A stretch of DNA of 64,000 nucleotides, from the NCBI GenBank assembly GCA_016617785.1, contig JADILM010000009.1, positions 124,001-188,000 on the forward strand, given 5' to 3'. A program made the position numbers and the translations under genes. This document shows positions 22,171 to 34,130 of this stretch, one piece after another. The notes under the pieces are model-generated. The model ran no database searches, was not told the origin of the DNA, and saw only the letters and a list, made by a program, of their open reading frames with translations. The stretch comes from Sporobolomyces roseus (lineage: Eukaryota; Basidiomycota; Microbotryomycetes; Sporidiobolales; Sporidiobolaceae). Numbering within the stretch: position 1 is the first letter of the stretch; each line of letters starts with the position of its first letter.

Positions 22171-24166
22171 ATGTCAAGCAAGGAGCTTCCAGATCGATTC
22201 CAGCACCTCATGGAAGGCGCCGCAGCTATGCCATCGAGATTCCCTTTCTCTTTCCTCCTAGCACTGGCTGGATCTGCGTTGTGCTTGACGATGGTTTCGG
22301 CTGATGAATGTGAGTTTGTACTCCTCTTCTCACTCGACTACCTTCGAACGCTCATGCCTCAATCAACAATCCAGGGGAGCAAGAAGTGATGGAACCGTTG
22401 CTTAGAATCTACTATGCTGTCGGGGAACGTCGGTTGTACGCGGAGACTCTGGTTCCTTCACTCGGTGAGTCATCTCTCATGTACCTTCGAAGAGCAAAAT
22501 CGCTGATTGCGTTGATTTGTCACATCAGATGAAGAATCAGCCGTCGAATCTTACGAGAGGTTGGCGGTGGCTCGCGCGCATCAAGCGATCTGGAAAGCTC
22601 ACCTGGAGCGAAGATACAAAGACATCGAGACCGTTTGGAAATCGTCTACGCCAGGATTCCGTCGAAAAGGGGTTTCGTCGGCCTTGAATGCCGCTATCAA
22701 GCTGATTGGGATAGTCCCGGTTCGTCTCGAGTGAGTTCTCGGATGTTTCTTGACTGCTGTCCATTCGCTCACGCTTCCCTCTCGGATAGATGCCCCGACC
22801 TCACGATATCCTCTCTCGCGGACGACAACAACGGTCGTCGGGTCATCGAAATCGCACGAACAATCGTCGCATCAGCAATCAAGTACCCCAAAGCTGATAA
22901 CTACCTTTCAGTTGTTTCCGAAACATGGGACCAATACTTCCAGATCAATCGCACGAATCAAGAAGCCGAACCGCAACTTTCTCCCTCTCATCGACATTAC
23001 CGAACTTTGTCTGAGCATCGTAAGCTTACTTCTCTCACTCCTGAGTCTCCTGTCAAGCTGACATCGTCTATACTGAGGGCTGAACAGGTCGAAACTACTT
23101 CATTGCTCTTTTCATCGGTTGTTTGTGTCATGGTTTGGTGAGTTTCCTCTTCTTTCCCCGTTCATTCTCTCCTCCTGAACAAGCATTCGTTCGGGCTTAG
23201 TCGATCAATGGTACCCTCGTCAATTCGAATCAGGCGGCGATCAAACCTCGCCTATCGAGCTCGAAGAGACTTTGGACTCGTTCGAACTCACTTCACGACA
23301 CTACACCGAGTCCATACTGGATCAACTATGCAGAGGAGAACCCGTCGGGAGTGTCCAGCTTCAGTATGATAGATCTCGACGATGAACACGCAGAGATAGC
23401 GTGTCGAAGGTGTGCAAGATTTGCTTCGGAGGTTCAGGAACTCGTCGACGAGAAGAAGGAAGATTTGTACTGTTGCTCGAGATGGTGAGTGTGCACGCCG
23501 ATCCGCTGAGCGTCGTTTGACTGACTTCCGATTCTTCGGAAAATGTCTAGTCGTCTCGTCAATCCCCCTCGTCAAGTCGGTTATTGCGGTTCGGACTGCC
23601 AAAGAGAAGATTGGAAATCAGCTCACAAGCAGATTTGCGGCAAGAAACTATCTGATCTCGACCTCCCTCGACCTTCGCCTCCAGGTTCCACCGCTGCCGA
23701 ACGACCACTTTCCATTCCCCTCCAACTTCAGCTTCACTGCCCTCGCTTCCCCTCTTCGGACCCTCCTGGACGGATCTGGACTATCTACCTCGAGCGCTCT
23801 CCCACTTCGAAGCGCAGGGTTATAACCGAGGAAGGCGAGGAAGTTGACATTATCATTCTCGAGCTGGACGAAGATTCTCGCGAAAACCTGGATCGAGCTC
23901 TCACCTCCCGATCACTCACCGACATCCGCAACTTCGTGAGCAACTTGCTATGGGACTGGAATACGGGACTCATGACTAGGAGGAAGAGGGAAACTATCGT
24001 TTCACAACTCGCGAACGAGTGGGACGTCGAGGAGGAAACGATGGGAAAGTGGGTAAGGGAAGCGCTGGAAGAGAAAGCAGAATTCTTGCTGGAGGAGTAC
24101 GTAGAGGTGGATTCCGAGGAAGAGGAGGCAGAGCAAGTCGCTAGGAGGGAGAATTCTGACTTGTAG
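22171..24166 (+). CDS. MYND-type zinc finger protein (family copy 2)
   Basis: The first exon has MSSKELPDRFQHLMEGAAAM and a hydrophobic run (FSFLLALAGSALCLTMV); the start is uncertain. Splicing T|GG joins it to WEQEVMEPLLRIYYAVGERR. Later exons give AHQAIWKAHLERRYKDIETV, CPDLTISSLADDNNGRRVIE and ASAIKYPKADNYLSVV. The MYND region reads ACRRCARFASEVQELVDEKK, EDLYCCSRW and, after an intron, VGYCGSDCQREDWKSAHKQI CG. The C-terminus is helical and acidic, with ANEWDVEEETMGKWVREALE, stop 24164-24166. Block by block it matches copy 1 (CPDLT..NNG, ACxxCRR..YC, Y CSxDCQxxDWxxxHKxxCG, W DVxxxxMxxWV), so the two are paralogues. MYND fingers bind proline-rich partners; no catalytic SET domain is visible. 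Confidence 0.72.
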
Positions 24167-24418
24167 TGGAAAAAGAGGTGAGCAATCAATGCTGCAGGCA
24201 TCCCCTGTACCTCCTTTGTGAATTTGCTTATTGCTGTCGTCGCCGGCGAGCAAAGTGCGTTCGTCCGGAGAATACACGGAGCGAACCGACGAGGAAACTT
24301 GTGGAGAAGGAGGCGGGCGAGGCGAAGAAGATGGAGGGCAGGCGAAAGAGGGGAGCTGTCGTCGAGGAGGAAGTGGAAGAGGAGCTGGGTGAGCTGAGAA
24401 CTGTCGGCGAGAGGTATT

Positions 24419-25086
24419 GTGAACGTCGAAGAGCTGTATCGTCGGATCTTGCATTACGGAGTAAGCCTTCCCTTGCTGTCTCATTTGCGCGTTACAGACT
24501 CTTGCTCGTGCTCATCGCCTGACCACATCGACGATCCCATCTTGCTTGCTGCGAACAATACCGTCAAAGTCGCTCGAATGCTCTTGATTCGCTGTCTCGA
24601 TGAAGAACTTCGAGCACCTTACTCTCTCTTCTCTCCACTTCGCTTGCTGACTCGTCTCCTGTCTGACAGTCTATTACGGTTTCAAAAAAAAGATCTGCTA
24701 GAGGGCAGTGGTCCAGGATTGTGCGATAGAGTCGGATTGGGATGAGATAAACGACGATTGAGATTCTTGCGTGCGTCCGAAGGAAATCCTCTCTCTTCCT
24801 CGAGTCACTCACACAAGTAGAGCTCTCGTCAGACCTCTTGTCAGTGCGAGAACTGCTTTACCATGCTGGACGACGAGGGCAACATCGCACCGCATCCAGC
24901 AGTCGCTGACCACCTCCCCACAGATCAAAACCTACGTCGTTTGTTCCTCGAAGCGGTCGGTTCGAGGGAGGTGATCGAATCCGTCGCTTCTTCATGGCGA
25001 ACGGTGCTCTCGTTAAGGATCACGAAGGATTCGCAGTGATTTTGCCTTCAGATTGGGATTTGAATGAGGGAACGATGTTAGATTGA
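24419..25086 (+). pseudogene. Broken third copy of the MYND-protein family
   Basis: Pieces of the same family lie in order just after copy 2. VEELYRRILHYG matches EVMEPLLRIYYAVG. SPDHIDDPILLAANNTVKVA matches CPDLT...NN. After a run of A residues (24685-24692), YYGFKKKIC-stop-RAVVQDCAIESDWDE matches the DYYPVPSRAFDSYYEIDW block but holds an in-frame TAG (24700-24702). Farther on, RRLFLEAVGSREVIESVASS matches PLLFKALDSRDEQAIAHFVS. A frame change near 24990 then gives FFMANGALVKDHEGFAV, LPSDWDLNEGTML, stop 25084-25086, matching the AADWDVGIGEM end. The zinc-finger block itself is missing. I read it as a decayed tandem duplicate; an alternative is a divergent gene with unusual introns. Confidence 0.6.
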
Positions 25087-25821
25087 TTGATCAAGGGTGT
25101 CAGTGTCGTTTGATCGTTAATAATTGTATCATAGGAGTCTCTCTTGCTGTTTGCATCGGAGTTCGGCTTGTTGTTCCCTCTTCAGAGTCGATTCGAAGAG
25201 AGTTGCGAAGGTTTTCAAAAACTCGTTTTTTTTTTTCTTCCCATTTTCAGGCGAAACGCTATCCTAGCGTTTGCTCTGCTGTATCTCTCCACTGAAAGTG
25301 CGTCAGGCAGTTGAAGAGGTCTTCTCTAAAATCGAAAAATTGTGCGAACGCGCGACTGTCGAGATCCTTCGCGACCTCTCACCTCACTTCACCTCACCAA
25401 AGCACACCAGAACTACAGCTCCACAGCACTTCAAGCCTAGAAGGCTGATCCCGCCCTTCAGATCACTCGCCCTCACTTCATCCTCGCTCTTTCAACAAAA
25501 CACGATCCCTTTCCACCTCGTCCCAGTCTCGACTCGAATCTCTGTTGAATCACCTCTTACGACTCAGTGCTACCTACTACAAGCTATAGAACGCGTCCAA
25601 TATTCTCCTGCAACTCTCCTTCACTCGATTTGAACACGGAGATTCCGCTCACTCATTGAACTAAAGGAACTTGTTGAAAGGTTGGTGTCCCTTCGTGTTG
25701 CTCGAGCCTATCACCGAGTCAAAGAAAGCTGACTTGTAGGTATCACTCCTACAGCTCCTCAAGTTTCGACCTTTCATCCTCCCTTTCTCTCCCTTCATCT
25801 CTCGAATTCTCTCGGATCTCC
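25087..25821. other. intergenic, upstream of KRE6-like gene
   Basis: This 735-bp stretch contains a T-run (25230-25240) and a pyrimidine-rich leader just before the KRE6-like start. Short ORFs show no recognisable protein. It probably holds the promoter and 5' leader of the glucan-synthesis gene. Confidence 0.4.
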
Positions 25822-28800
25822 ATGTCTCGACCACCTTACCTGAATCCAAGTGGAGCTGGTTACTCCAACATTGACCGACACGATCCACAATCACCTCAAT
25901 ACGCCGTTCATCCTCAGCACCAGCAGCAACAACCTCCAAATCCATTTTATGATGGACGGCATTCTCCGAGGGAGCGGTATGACAGTGGTTCGAGCGGGGA
26001 GCAACACGAGACGGCTCAAGGTGTCATGAACGGTCAGATCGGAGCTGGATATGGACCTTACGCTTACAACGGACCTCAACAAGGAGGAGGAGGTACTCCT
26101 TTGAGCCCAAGTATGCAATCCCTTCAAAATCGTTACAGCGCTCGCAATTCGAACCTACCGAGTCCCTTCGCGAACCTCAACCAACCTCCATCTTCTTCTG
26201 GTCATTCGGGACAAGCGACACCTCGAATGTCTTCTCGAAATATGGCGGCGACAGCAGCTGGAGGAGCTTCAGCACCGCTCGTCACAGGTCCTACACGACA
26301 CGCTCCAGTCTTCACCGCTCGAGATGCGGAACTAGACGACAAACTGCACAACCCTTCCCCTTCCGACAAGTACGACGATCAAGTGTCTTGTACAGCGTTC
26401 TCCCTTCGAGGTTGGCTCAACGTCGCAGGAATTCTCTTCCTCGTTGCAGGTCTCATCGTCCTCTTTGCTGGATATCCAATCATTCAATGGGCGCAGAGTC
26501 ATGCGGCGAAGACGTATGGAGCGTACAACATAGGAGGAATCAACGCGACTGGACAAGTACCGAATATTCCAGGTTTACCGAGTTTGATCGATAAAGATAC
26601 GCCGGAGGATAGGTTGACGAGAACGGGATTCGATGGAGAGAAGTACGTGCTGGTGTTTTCGGATGAGGTGAGTTTACGAGTTCCTTTTTTTCTCGAAAGT
26701 ATTCATCGGAAAGCTAAACTCGCTCCTGTTTCCGATCAGTTCAACACGGAGGGAAGAACGTTCTGGCCTGGAGATGATCCATTCTGGGAAGCTGTCGACG
26801 TGAGTCTCTTTATTTCGCTCACTCTTTATCCCGAGAATACGTTCTCATTTCCGTTCTTCTCCTTCGTTCCCTTCTTCCTCTTTTCGCTTTGCCTCTCTCC
26901 TTCAGCTTCATTACTGGGCTACTGGAGATTACGAATGGTACGATCCCGATGCTGCAACAACAGAAGATGGAAACTTGGTGAGTTTTGAGCCATCGCTTTT
27001 CCTCCTACCGATTTCGAGTCTGATCCATATCTTGCGTTCGCAGGTTCTTACAATCACTCAAGAACCGATACACGACCTCAATTTTAGATCTGGAATGCTT
27101 CAATCGTGAGTTTCCCCTCTCTTTTCTCGATAGTAACCTTACTAAATCACCGACGACAACTCCCTGATCACTAGATGGAACAAGTTCTGTTTCACTGGAG
27201 GTTATATCGAGGTCAACATCTCGCTGCCGGGAAGTAACAATATCGGAGGGTTCTGGCCTGGGTGAGTTCTCTCCCTCATCTTTCAGTCGAGATCTCCTTT
27301 TGACGCTCTTCTCGCTTTTAGTGCTTGGACGATGGGAAATCTTGGTCGAGCAGGATACGGAGCCACCACTCACGGAACATGGCCTTAGTGAGTCTATGAA
27401 ATTGATGCAAGCTCGTCTCGAACCTCGACGTTAATCATATTCTCGTTGATCACAGCTCTTACTCGACTTGCGACACCGGAACTCTCGACGGTCAATTGAA
27501 TCCTGAAGGTACAGGTCCTGCTGGAGCACTCAATTCAGGAGAGAACGGTGGTCGATTATCGTATCTGCCCGGTCAACGACTCTCGTACGTTACAAAATCT
27601 TTCGCGAGTCAATTTCGATCTCTTCGCTGACGGTATCGTGACTCTCATAGATCATGCACTTGCTCGGGAGAAGATCACCCGGGACCCAGTAACAATATCG
27701 GAAGAGGAGCACCTGAAATCGATATCATCGAAGCGTGCGTTTTCAGCTCTCGCATTCTTCGAATATCGTCCTTGCTAACGGTTTCTATCGCTCCTCACAG
27801 TCAAGTCGAGTGGACAGGTACAGAGCTAGTCGGTGCTGTGTCGCAATCAGCTCAATTCGCGCCTTTCGATTACGGGTACGAGATCAGGAATACAACTCCT
27901 TACGTCGTCGTTCACTCTCCTGATGTCACTCACCTCAATCCGTATATCGTATGTCCATAACTTCATCTTGCTCTCTCGAAGGACGGAGCTGATGTCGACC
28001 GAGAGGGTCTCCTAGGGTGGTATCTATCAACAAGCTTGTTCAGGTGTTACTGAAACTCCTCGAGATGCTTATCAACATGATGGAGGGGGATTCTCGACTG
28101 TGAGATGAATCTCTCATGTCCGAATGCAATGACTTCCGACTGACTCTCATTGCGTGGATAGTACGGATGGGAATCAAATCCAGGAGAAACCGACGGTTAC
28201 GTGACATGGCAAACTGATGGTGAACCGAACTGGACTCTGAATGCGGGTGCAGTAGGACCCAACGCTCGAAGTGGTGTCGGACAACGTCTCATGTGAGTCG
28301 AAAAGCGTTTTCTACTTTGATCAGAACTTTCAACTCAGTGGAACGTTTCTTCGACTCACAGCTCGGAAGAACCCATGTCTATCATCCTCAATTTGGGTAT
28401 TTCTGACTCTTTCCAAAGGATCAACTATGCTGAACTACAGTACCCTGGCAAGATGTTGGTCGATTACGTTCGAGTGAGTTCCAACCTTTCCTTCGTCACT
28501 TGATCTCTCGCTCATTTTCCCCTTCGCTCTCAGGTGTATCAACGAGAAGGATCAGAGAACGTCGGATGCGACCCCCCGAAGATGCCAACAGCCGATTACA
28601 TTCAGAAGTGAGTCAACTAGTTGGATTCCTTAACGAGAGCGAAACTAATCTTTTCTTCTTCCTTCGCATTCAGACACATCAACGCTTATACCAAGTGAGT
28701 CTCTCGCCCTCTCCTACACTCTCTTGATGTCGTGCTGACAATGCTTTGCCTCTACAGCCCGAATTTGACGACTTGGGATGCGGCTGGATACAAATTCCCA

Positions 28801-28824
28801 AAGAACTCGCTGACCGGATGTTGA
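25822..28824 (+). CDS. KRE6: KRE6/SKN1-like beta-1,6-glucan synthesis protein (GH16)
   Basis: Kre6-type proteins are type II Golgi/plasma-membrane glycosidase-like proteins needed for beta-1,6-glucan. The protein has a Pro/Gln/Ser-rich cytosolic tail of about 190 residues, one TM (WLNVAGILFLVAGLIVLFAG), then DGEKYVLVFSDEFNTEGRTF and FWEAVDLHYWATGDYEWYDP. Next are TITQEPIHDLNFRSGMLQSW, NKFCFTGGYIEVNISLPGS and IGGFWPGAWTMGNLGRAGYG. The GH16 catalytic signature is present as PEIDIIEAQ (E-x-D-x-x-E). The end reads SMSIILNLGISDSFQ-like, YPGKMLVDYVRVYQREG and FPKNSLTGC, stop 28822-28824. About a dozen introns. The gene is followed in tandem by a GH5 glucanase gene with the same membrane topology. 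Confidence 0.93.
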
Positions 28825-29314
28825 TCGCGTCGATTCTATACCCTATCTCATCATTCTGTTCATCTTCTTCCTCTCCACCCCACCCCTTTATATCCTTATC
28901 CTTCAAACCTTTCATCGCAGACACTTCTTACTCACCTCTTTTCGTTCTTTCATCTCATTACCAACTTTGTTTTCGTTTCTTTTTTGTCTTGAGTAACACT
29001 TGTATGCATTATTGTCAAGGTCACGAATCAGATAGTCACGAGTCGAGAGTAAGCGTTTTTTTTGCAATCTGCGAAGGCTCCAACTCGCAAACGAACTTGC
29101 GAAATTCTGGGCGAGGAATTCGACTCTTCTTCTTTCTCCCTTCAACTCTACCGGTCTCAAACACCCTCTCACAACAACAAACAAGGCAGAGAAGACCACC
29201 CGAACAGGTACTGCGACAAATCTAAGCAAAGAGAACCCTCAATTTTCATCAAACTCCTTCTTTGATTCAGACGCGAATACCTCCTCACTACCACTCTCTA
29301 GGCTTCATTCAAGA
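28825..29314. other. intergenic between glucan genes
   Basis: This 490-bp stretch holds the 3' end of the KRE6-like transcript and the pyrimidine-rich leader of the GH5 gene. No ORF here has recognisable sequence. Confidence 0.4.
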
Positions 29315-32073
29315 TGTCAGGACCATATGGAACTGCTAACGAGTGAGTTCCCATCTTCTCTTTCACGCGTATCGAAGAGGGAGTTCTCTTGAACAACAAT
29401 CGTTCGAGAACCCCCTGAAATTGCAATCTCGAGAGAGCTGACCCTCTCTCGCTTGACACTTGTCCAGTGCGTATCCACCTCAATCATCGCGTACAGGATT
29501 AGCTCAGGGAGGAAACAATGAGAAATACGGTAGTGGCGCCGCACCTCCCGTTGGAAAAGGAGGAAAAAGTCGAAAGAAGTTATGGATCATCATTGCTGCT
29601 ATCATTGCTGTTATCGTCATTTTGGGAGCTGTGTTAGGTGGTGTACTCGGTTCGAGGGCCGCCAATTCGGGAGGGAACAAGAGTAACGCAGTTTCTTCGT
29701 CGAACGATAACTCCGGTAGCAACTCGAACTCGAACTCCAACTCGAACAACAACAACAGTAACGGAGGTTCGTCGGGAGGTAGCACGACCACCAACGGCGC
29801 TGTCGTAGGGAACACCTTCACTACGGTCGATTTGCCAGCTTGGAATTGGGGTAAGCACTGAAACCCTACGCTCTCCTTGCTGCTTACCAGAGGCTGACTC
29901 CGCCAATTTCATAGGAAGCAATAAGAGTATTGGAATGTGTTTAGGTACGTCCTCGTTACTCCCGTCGCTCCGGGGTCCTTTCGTCGTCGATTCTCTCAAA
30001 AGGTTTTCTGACTTTTTCGGTTTCTTGATCAGGCTCTTGGCTCATCATCGAGAAGTGGATGGTAGTAAGTGCCTCGTCTATCTCTCGAGACTGGTGCGGC
30101 AAGGGCTGACTCTCGTTCACTTTCCCTCTTATAGCCCGATTGGTTCAACGAAACTGTCAACGCTGTTCAACCTGGATCTGGTGCTACTACTCTCGACGAG
30201 TGGTCTATGTGGTGCGTTTGCTTTCATCGTCCAGATTAGTGGAAGTCAGGCCTGAACTGTTCGAACAAACGCAGCGAGCTTCTCGGTCAAGAACGATGCG
30301 AAACTGCGTGAGTGGATCTGCGAAAACGAGTCGAAGGTATTCTAGAACTCACTCCCGTCAATCACTCCACAGTCTCGTTCAGCACATGGAGACTTTCGTC
30401 ACTGAGGATGACATCCAAAGCCTCTACGACAACGTGCGTTTCTCGTCTTTTCCTCTTCCCCTCGACTTGCTCTAAGACTTCTTGCTTCAAAGGGTATCAA
30501 CCAACTTCGAATTCCTACTGGTTACTGGGCTTGGATTCCTACCCTCGAGAACGAACCTTATCTCAACCGAACCGACATCTATCAATACTACATCAACCGA
30601 GTTCTTTCGTGGGCTTACGATCGAGGAATGTATGCCAGTAAGTTACCCACTCCTCACTGTCTCTCATACGACCCAGCACTCATCTCTCTTTTCACTTTCT
30701 TGACAGTTCTCGACATGCACGGAGTTCCTGGATCGCAGAACGGAGAACAGTCCTCTGGTCACCTCACCACTTCTCCTTCGTTCTTCGGTGGTGATGCAAA
30801 CACTGTCAGCCAACGTCGAAGTGACGAGATGATCAAGGCTGTTATTCAATTCGTCGAGACTTCTCCTTACCGTTCTGTCATCACCGGTATCGAGGTGCGT
30901 TTCCGCTATCCTCTCGATCTCGATCTGACCTCAGCTGATGCCGTCGATGATATGAATAGCCTGTCAACGAGCCTCGTCCCTACACCGATCAACAACTCCA
31001 ACAACTCGAAGACTACTTCGAGCGATCTTACCAAGCTATTCAAGCTTCCTCTTGGCCAGTCGCGACCATCATCACTGAAGGATACACGAACCTGACTTAC
31101 TGGTATGGTGAGTGAAACTTCAGGCTCTATCTCCTCGCTCCGCGTGAGCTCACGATACAACCTTCTGCTTCTTCGCAGATTTCGCTGCGAAACATGCTAC
31201 TACTCCCGCTTCGCTTGTTATGGTCGATCACCCTTACCCGTGAGCAACCTTGTCGATATATCCTATTACTGCGAATGCTGATACGTCAACGTTGTCGTTC
31301 ACAGTGGTAACTTCCCTCCTCAAAATGACTCGTGAGTTTTGGATTGAACATCAGATTCTCGCAGCATCGATTCTGATTCATCGTTGCTTGATCACAGTGC
31401 CGATATCCTCTCGCAAGTTTGTGCTGCCGGTCAACGATACCTCGAGTATCCCATCCCAATCTGCATCGATGAATGGAGTGTAAGTTGTATCTTCTCTTTA
31501 GTCGGAATCGTTTACTGATCTCTCCATCCCCCATCAAGATCTACACTGGTGTCAAGGATCAAGCTTTCGAGAAGGCGTTCTACGAGCAACAATTGGTCAC
31601 CTGGGCTTGGTCTGCCGGAGGGTTCTACTGGAGTTACAAGCTTCAAACCTCGCAGCAAGATTTAGCTCGCGGTATCGATTACAGTCAAGTGCGCTCTCCT
31701 CTCCTTCTCACCCCCTCTGATCTCCTACTAACTCCAATTACGCCCTTAGTACTCCTGGTCGACTCTCCTTGCAAACTCCTCCTCAACCCTCCCTAAACCT
31801 TCCGACTACGGTATCAACGGCACGACCTCTGATGGGAACGCCGCCGCCTTCATTGCTGCCCTTCAAGGAGAACTCACTTCGTCCTGTGGTCAAATCCCTT
31901 CGAACGCCGCTCCTTACTCAAACGGTTCTTTCGAAGTCGCTCAATGGACCGTCGAACAGAACGTCAGGAGTCAAGAACAGGGTAAGACTTTGACTGGTAC
32001 GAGCACGAGTCTGCCACTACCTACTGCGACTGCTACTTCGAGGCAGAGGAGACTCGTAAAGAGATCTTTCTAA
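29315..32073 (+). CDS. Membrane-anchored GH5 exo-beta-1,3-glucanase-like protein
   Basis: The first exon (MSGPYGTANE/D) joins AYPPQSSRTGLAQGG; a basic patch (GGKSRKK) precedes one TM (LWIIIAAIIAVIVILGAVLG). An Asn/Ser-rich linker follows (SNSNSNSNNNN), then the GH5 domain: GMCLGSWLIIEKWM, TFVTEDDIQSLYDNGINQLR, IPTGYWAW, MYAILDMHGVPGSQNG and the acid/base motif ITGIEPVNEPRP. Then come SLVMVDHPYPG, the nucleophile motif PIPICIDEWS and TWAWSAGGFYWSYK. The protein ends RQRRLVKRSF, stop 32071-32073. The HGxPGSQNG and NEP motifs place it with fungal EXG/GH5_9-type glucan 1,3-beta-glucosidases, here as a type II membrane form. It probably acts on wall beta-1,3-glucan next to the KRE6-like product. 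Confidence 0.92.
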
Positions 32074-32930
32074 TTCGCACTCAATCCTTTCTGTATCTTT
32101 ATTTCTTCTCGAAACCCCTTTCTTCTCTCTCTATATCTCTTATACCCACCCTCAATCACTAGCTATTCCACCCCCCACCTCATTCTTTCGTTTCTCCATC
32201 GCTATTGTTTCCAACTATCTATCTTTCGACAAGCAATAGAGACTCTTCACTTCATTCGTTCCACCTTTCTCTCGCCGGCTCGTTCGTGAAAGAAGTGAGA
32301 AGCGAATTCAGAGGGTACTCATTGACACGTCTCTCAGAACGCTATCAGAACAAAAAAAATGTCAAAAAAGAAAAAGGGGTGGGATTGTAAAAGTAGAGAG
32401 GAGAAGCAGACGGAGGGCGATCCGAAGCCGTTGATGCACAGGCACGATCAGATTCGTGGTTTGTACTCCGCCTTTGTCTCTGGTTGATATTGCGATTTGA
32501 TTGATTTGTGGTTTGTTTGCGAAAAAAGACGTTTACTCAGTGAAGAGGACGTTTTTCTGAGCGAGTTTGAGGTGATGGAACAGGGTCGAGGGTGTAGATT
32601 GTTGACAACGAGGGAAGGGAAAGCGCGGATTTCTTGGTTTTCTTTTTCGAGCTGTTTCTTCTGTAGGGAAGGAGGAGAAGGAAAGGAAGAACGTCGTCGG
32701 AAAAGAAGAGAAATGTCGTGCATGTAACGTAGGAACGAGGTAGGAGGAGGGTATTAATCGATTTAGATTTGGGTTGGGTTTGGGGGAGAAACGAACGATG
32801 GGAGAATTTGTTTTGGAGGTCTTGATTGATGGGATTCATGCGAAAGGGAAGAAGGAAAAGCTGGAAGGGTATATAGTGACATGTTGAGTAGAGAGGAAAG
32901 GGGAGTGTCGAGTCGAAGAGAAGAGGCCGT
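32074..32930. other. convergent intergenic region
   Basis: The GH5 (+) and TBP (-) genes converge here. Content is 3' flanking sequence; overlapping short ORFs at 32448-32839 are on both strands of a purine/pyrimidine-skewed stretch and look like composition artefacts. Confidence 0.4.
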
Positions 32931-34130
32931 TTAGGGTTTGCGGTACTCGTTCAAGACTGGGTAGATCTGTTGGAAAGCTTGATAAATCTCCTCACGGAAC
33001 TGTTCGCTTGACGCTTCCGAATCAGTCTCCTCGAAAGGGCAAGATGCGGAAAGCAACGTGAACGAACCTTTGCACCAGTCAAGACGATCTTTCCAGATAC
33101 GAAAATCAAGAGCACAACTTTGGGCTTGACCATTCGATAGATCAAACCGGGGAAGAGCTGTACATCTCGAGGACCTCGAGTCAGCGACCCGTCGAAAAAC
33201 GAGACTGAGTCAGGAAAGCGAGCGTACCTCTGGTTCGTAAGAAGAGAAATGACCGTGAGAGAATGCTAAACCTTCTAATCGAATCGGGAACTTGACGTCG
33301 CACTGCAAAGATTACGACTACTCGACACTGCGTCCCAGATCAAAAGAGGTGAAGAGAAGTTGATACTTACACTTCCAACGATGTTTTGAATCTTGAAATC
33401 GGTGAACTTTGTTTCGAATCCCAACTTCTGAATAATCCTCGCATACTTCCTAGCTGCCAACCTCGAATCATCTTCACTCTTTGCACCCGTGACCACTACT
33501 TTCCCCGAAGCGAAGACTAGTGCCGTAGTCTTAGGTTCTCGAATTCGCATAATCACAGCCGCGAAACGCTATGCACTCGAGAGAGGGTCAGCTCACGAGA
33601 TTTACGAGTGGAAAGGAAACAGAGTGCGTACCTTTGGAGAATACTCGGCATTTCGTGCGTGTAAAGCGATCGTCTTGAGATCGAGTTTACACTCGAGATT
33701 GACCGTAGCGACGATATTCCTTGATTTGGAGAAAGATCAAGCTTTTCGTGTCAACACCGGTTCATATTGACTCGTAAGAGAAGTGTGATCCGGTGTTATA
33801 TAGACGCGTTGTCGAGTTGTATAAAGGAGAGAGAGAAAGGGAGGTGATGACAAAGGAGTGAAGCAAGGGTAATTGGACTACTTACTGTAGAGTGGGTACA
33901 ATTCCTTGTACTCCAGGGATGATCTCATCCTTGTCTACCGCTTTCCCTTTGTCCTTGTCCTGTCCACTCGCCTCTGCTCCATTCCCATTTCCATTCACCG
34001 CAACTTCACCTCCTCCTGCTTGACCGTTGATTCCTTTGTTACCTTGTTGTTGTTGTCCTGGTAGTGAGATGGGTGCACCGGTAGAGGATGCACGCGAAGT
34101 GGATGCGGTAGGGAGAACTAATCCTGACAT
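32931..34130 (-). CDS. SPT15: TATA-binding protein
   Basis: TBP is the core promoter factor shared by all three nuclear RNA polymerases. The first exon encodes a variable N-terminus ([20 protein letters not shown], Gln- and Gly-rich) ending [10 protein letters not shown]. The saddle follows over several exons: [135 protein letters not shown] and TGAK. The end is [20 protein letters not shown], stop 32931-32933. Both repeats with the FASGK and FVSGK strands are intact. The N-terminus is longer than yeast TBP. The gene is divergent from the BET protein, with 1.4 kb between the starts. Confidence 0.95.
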
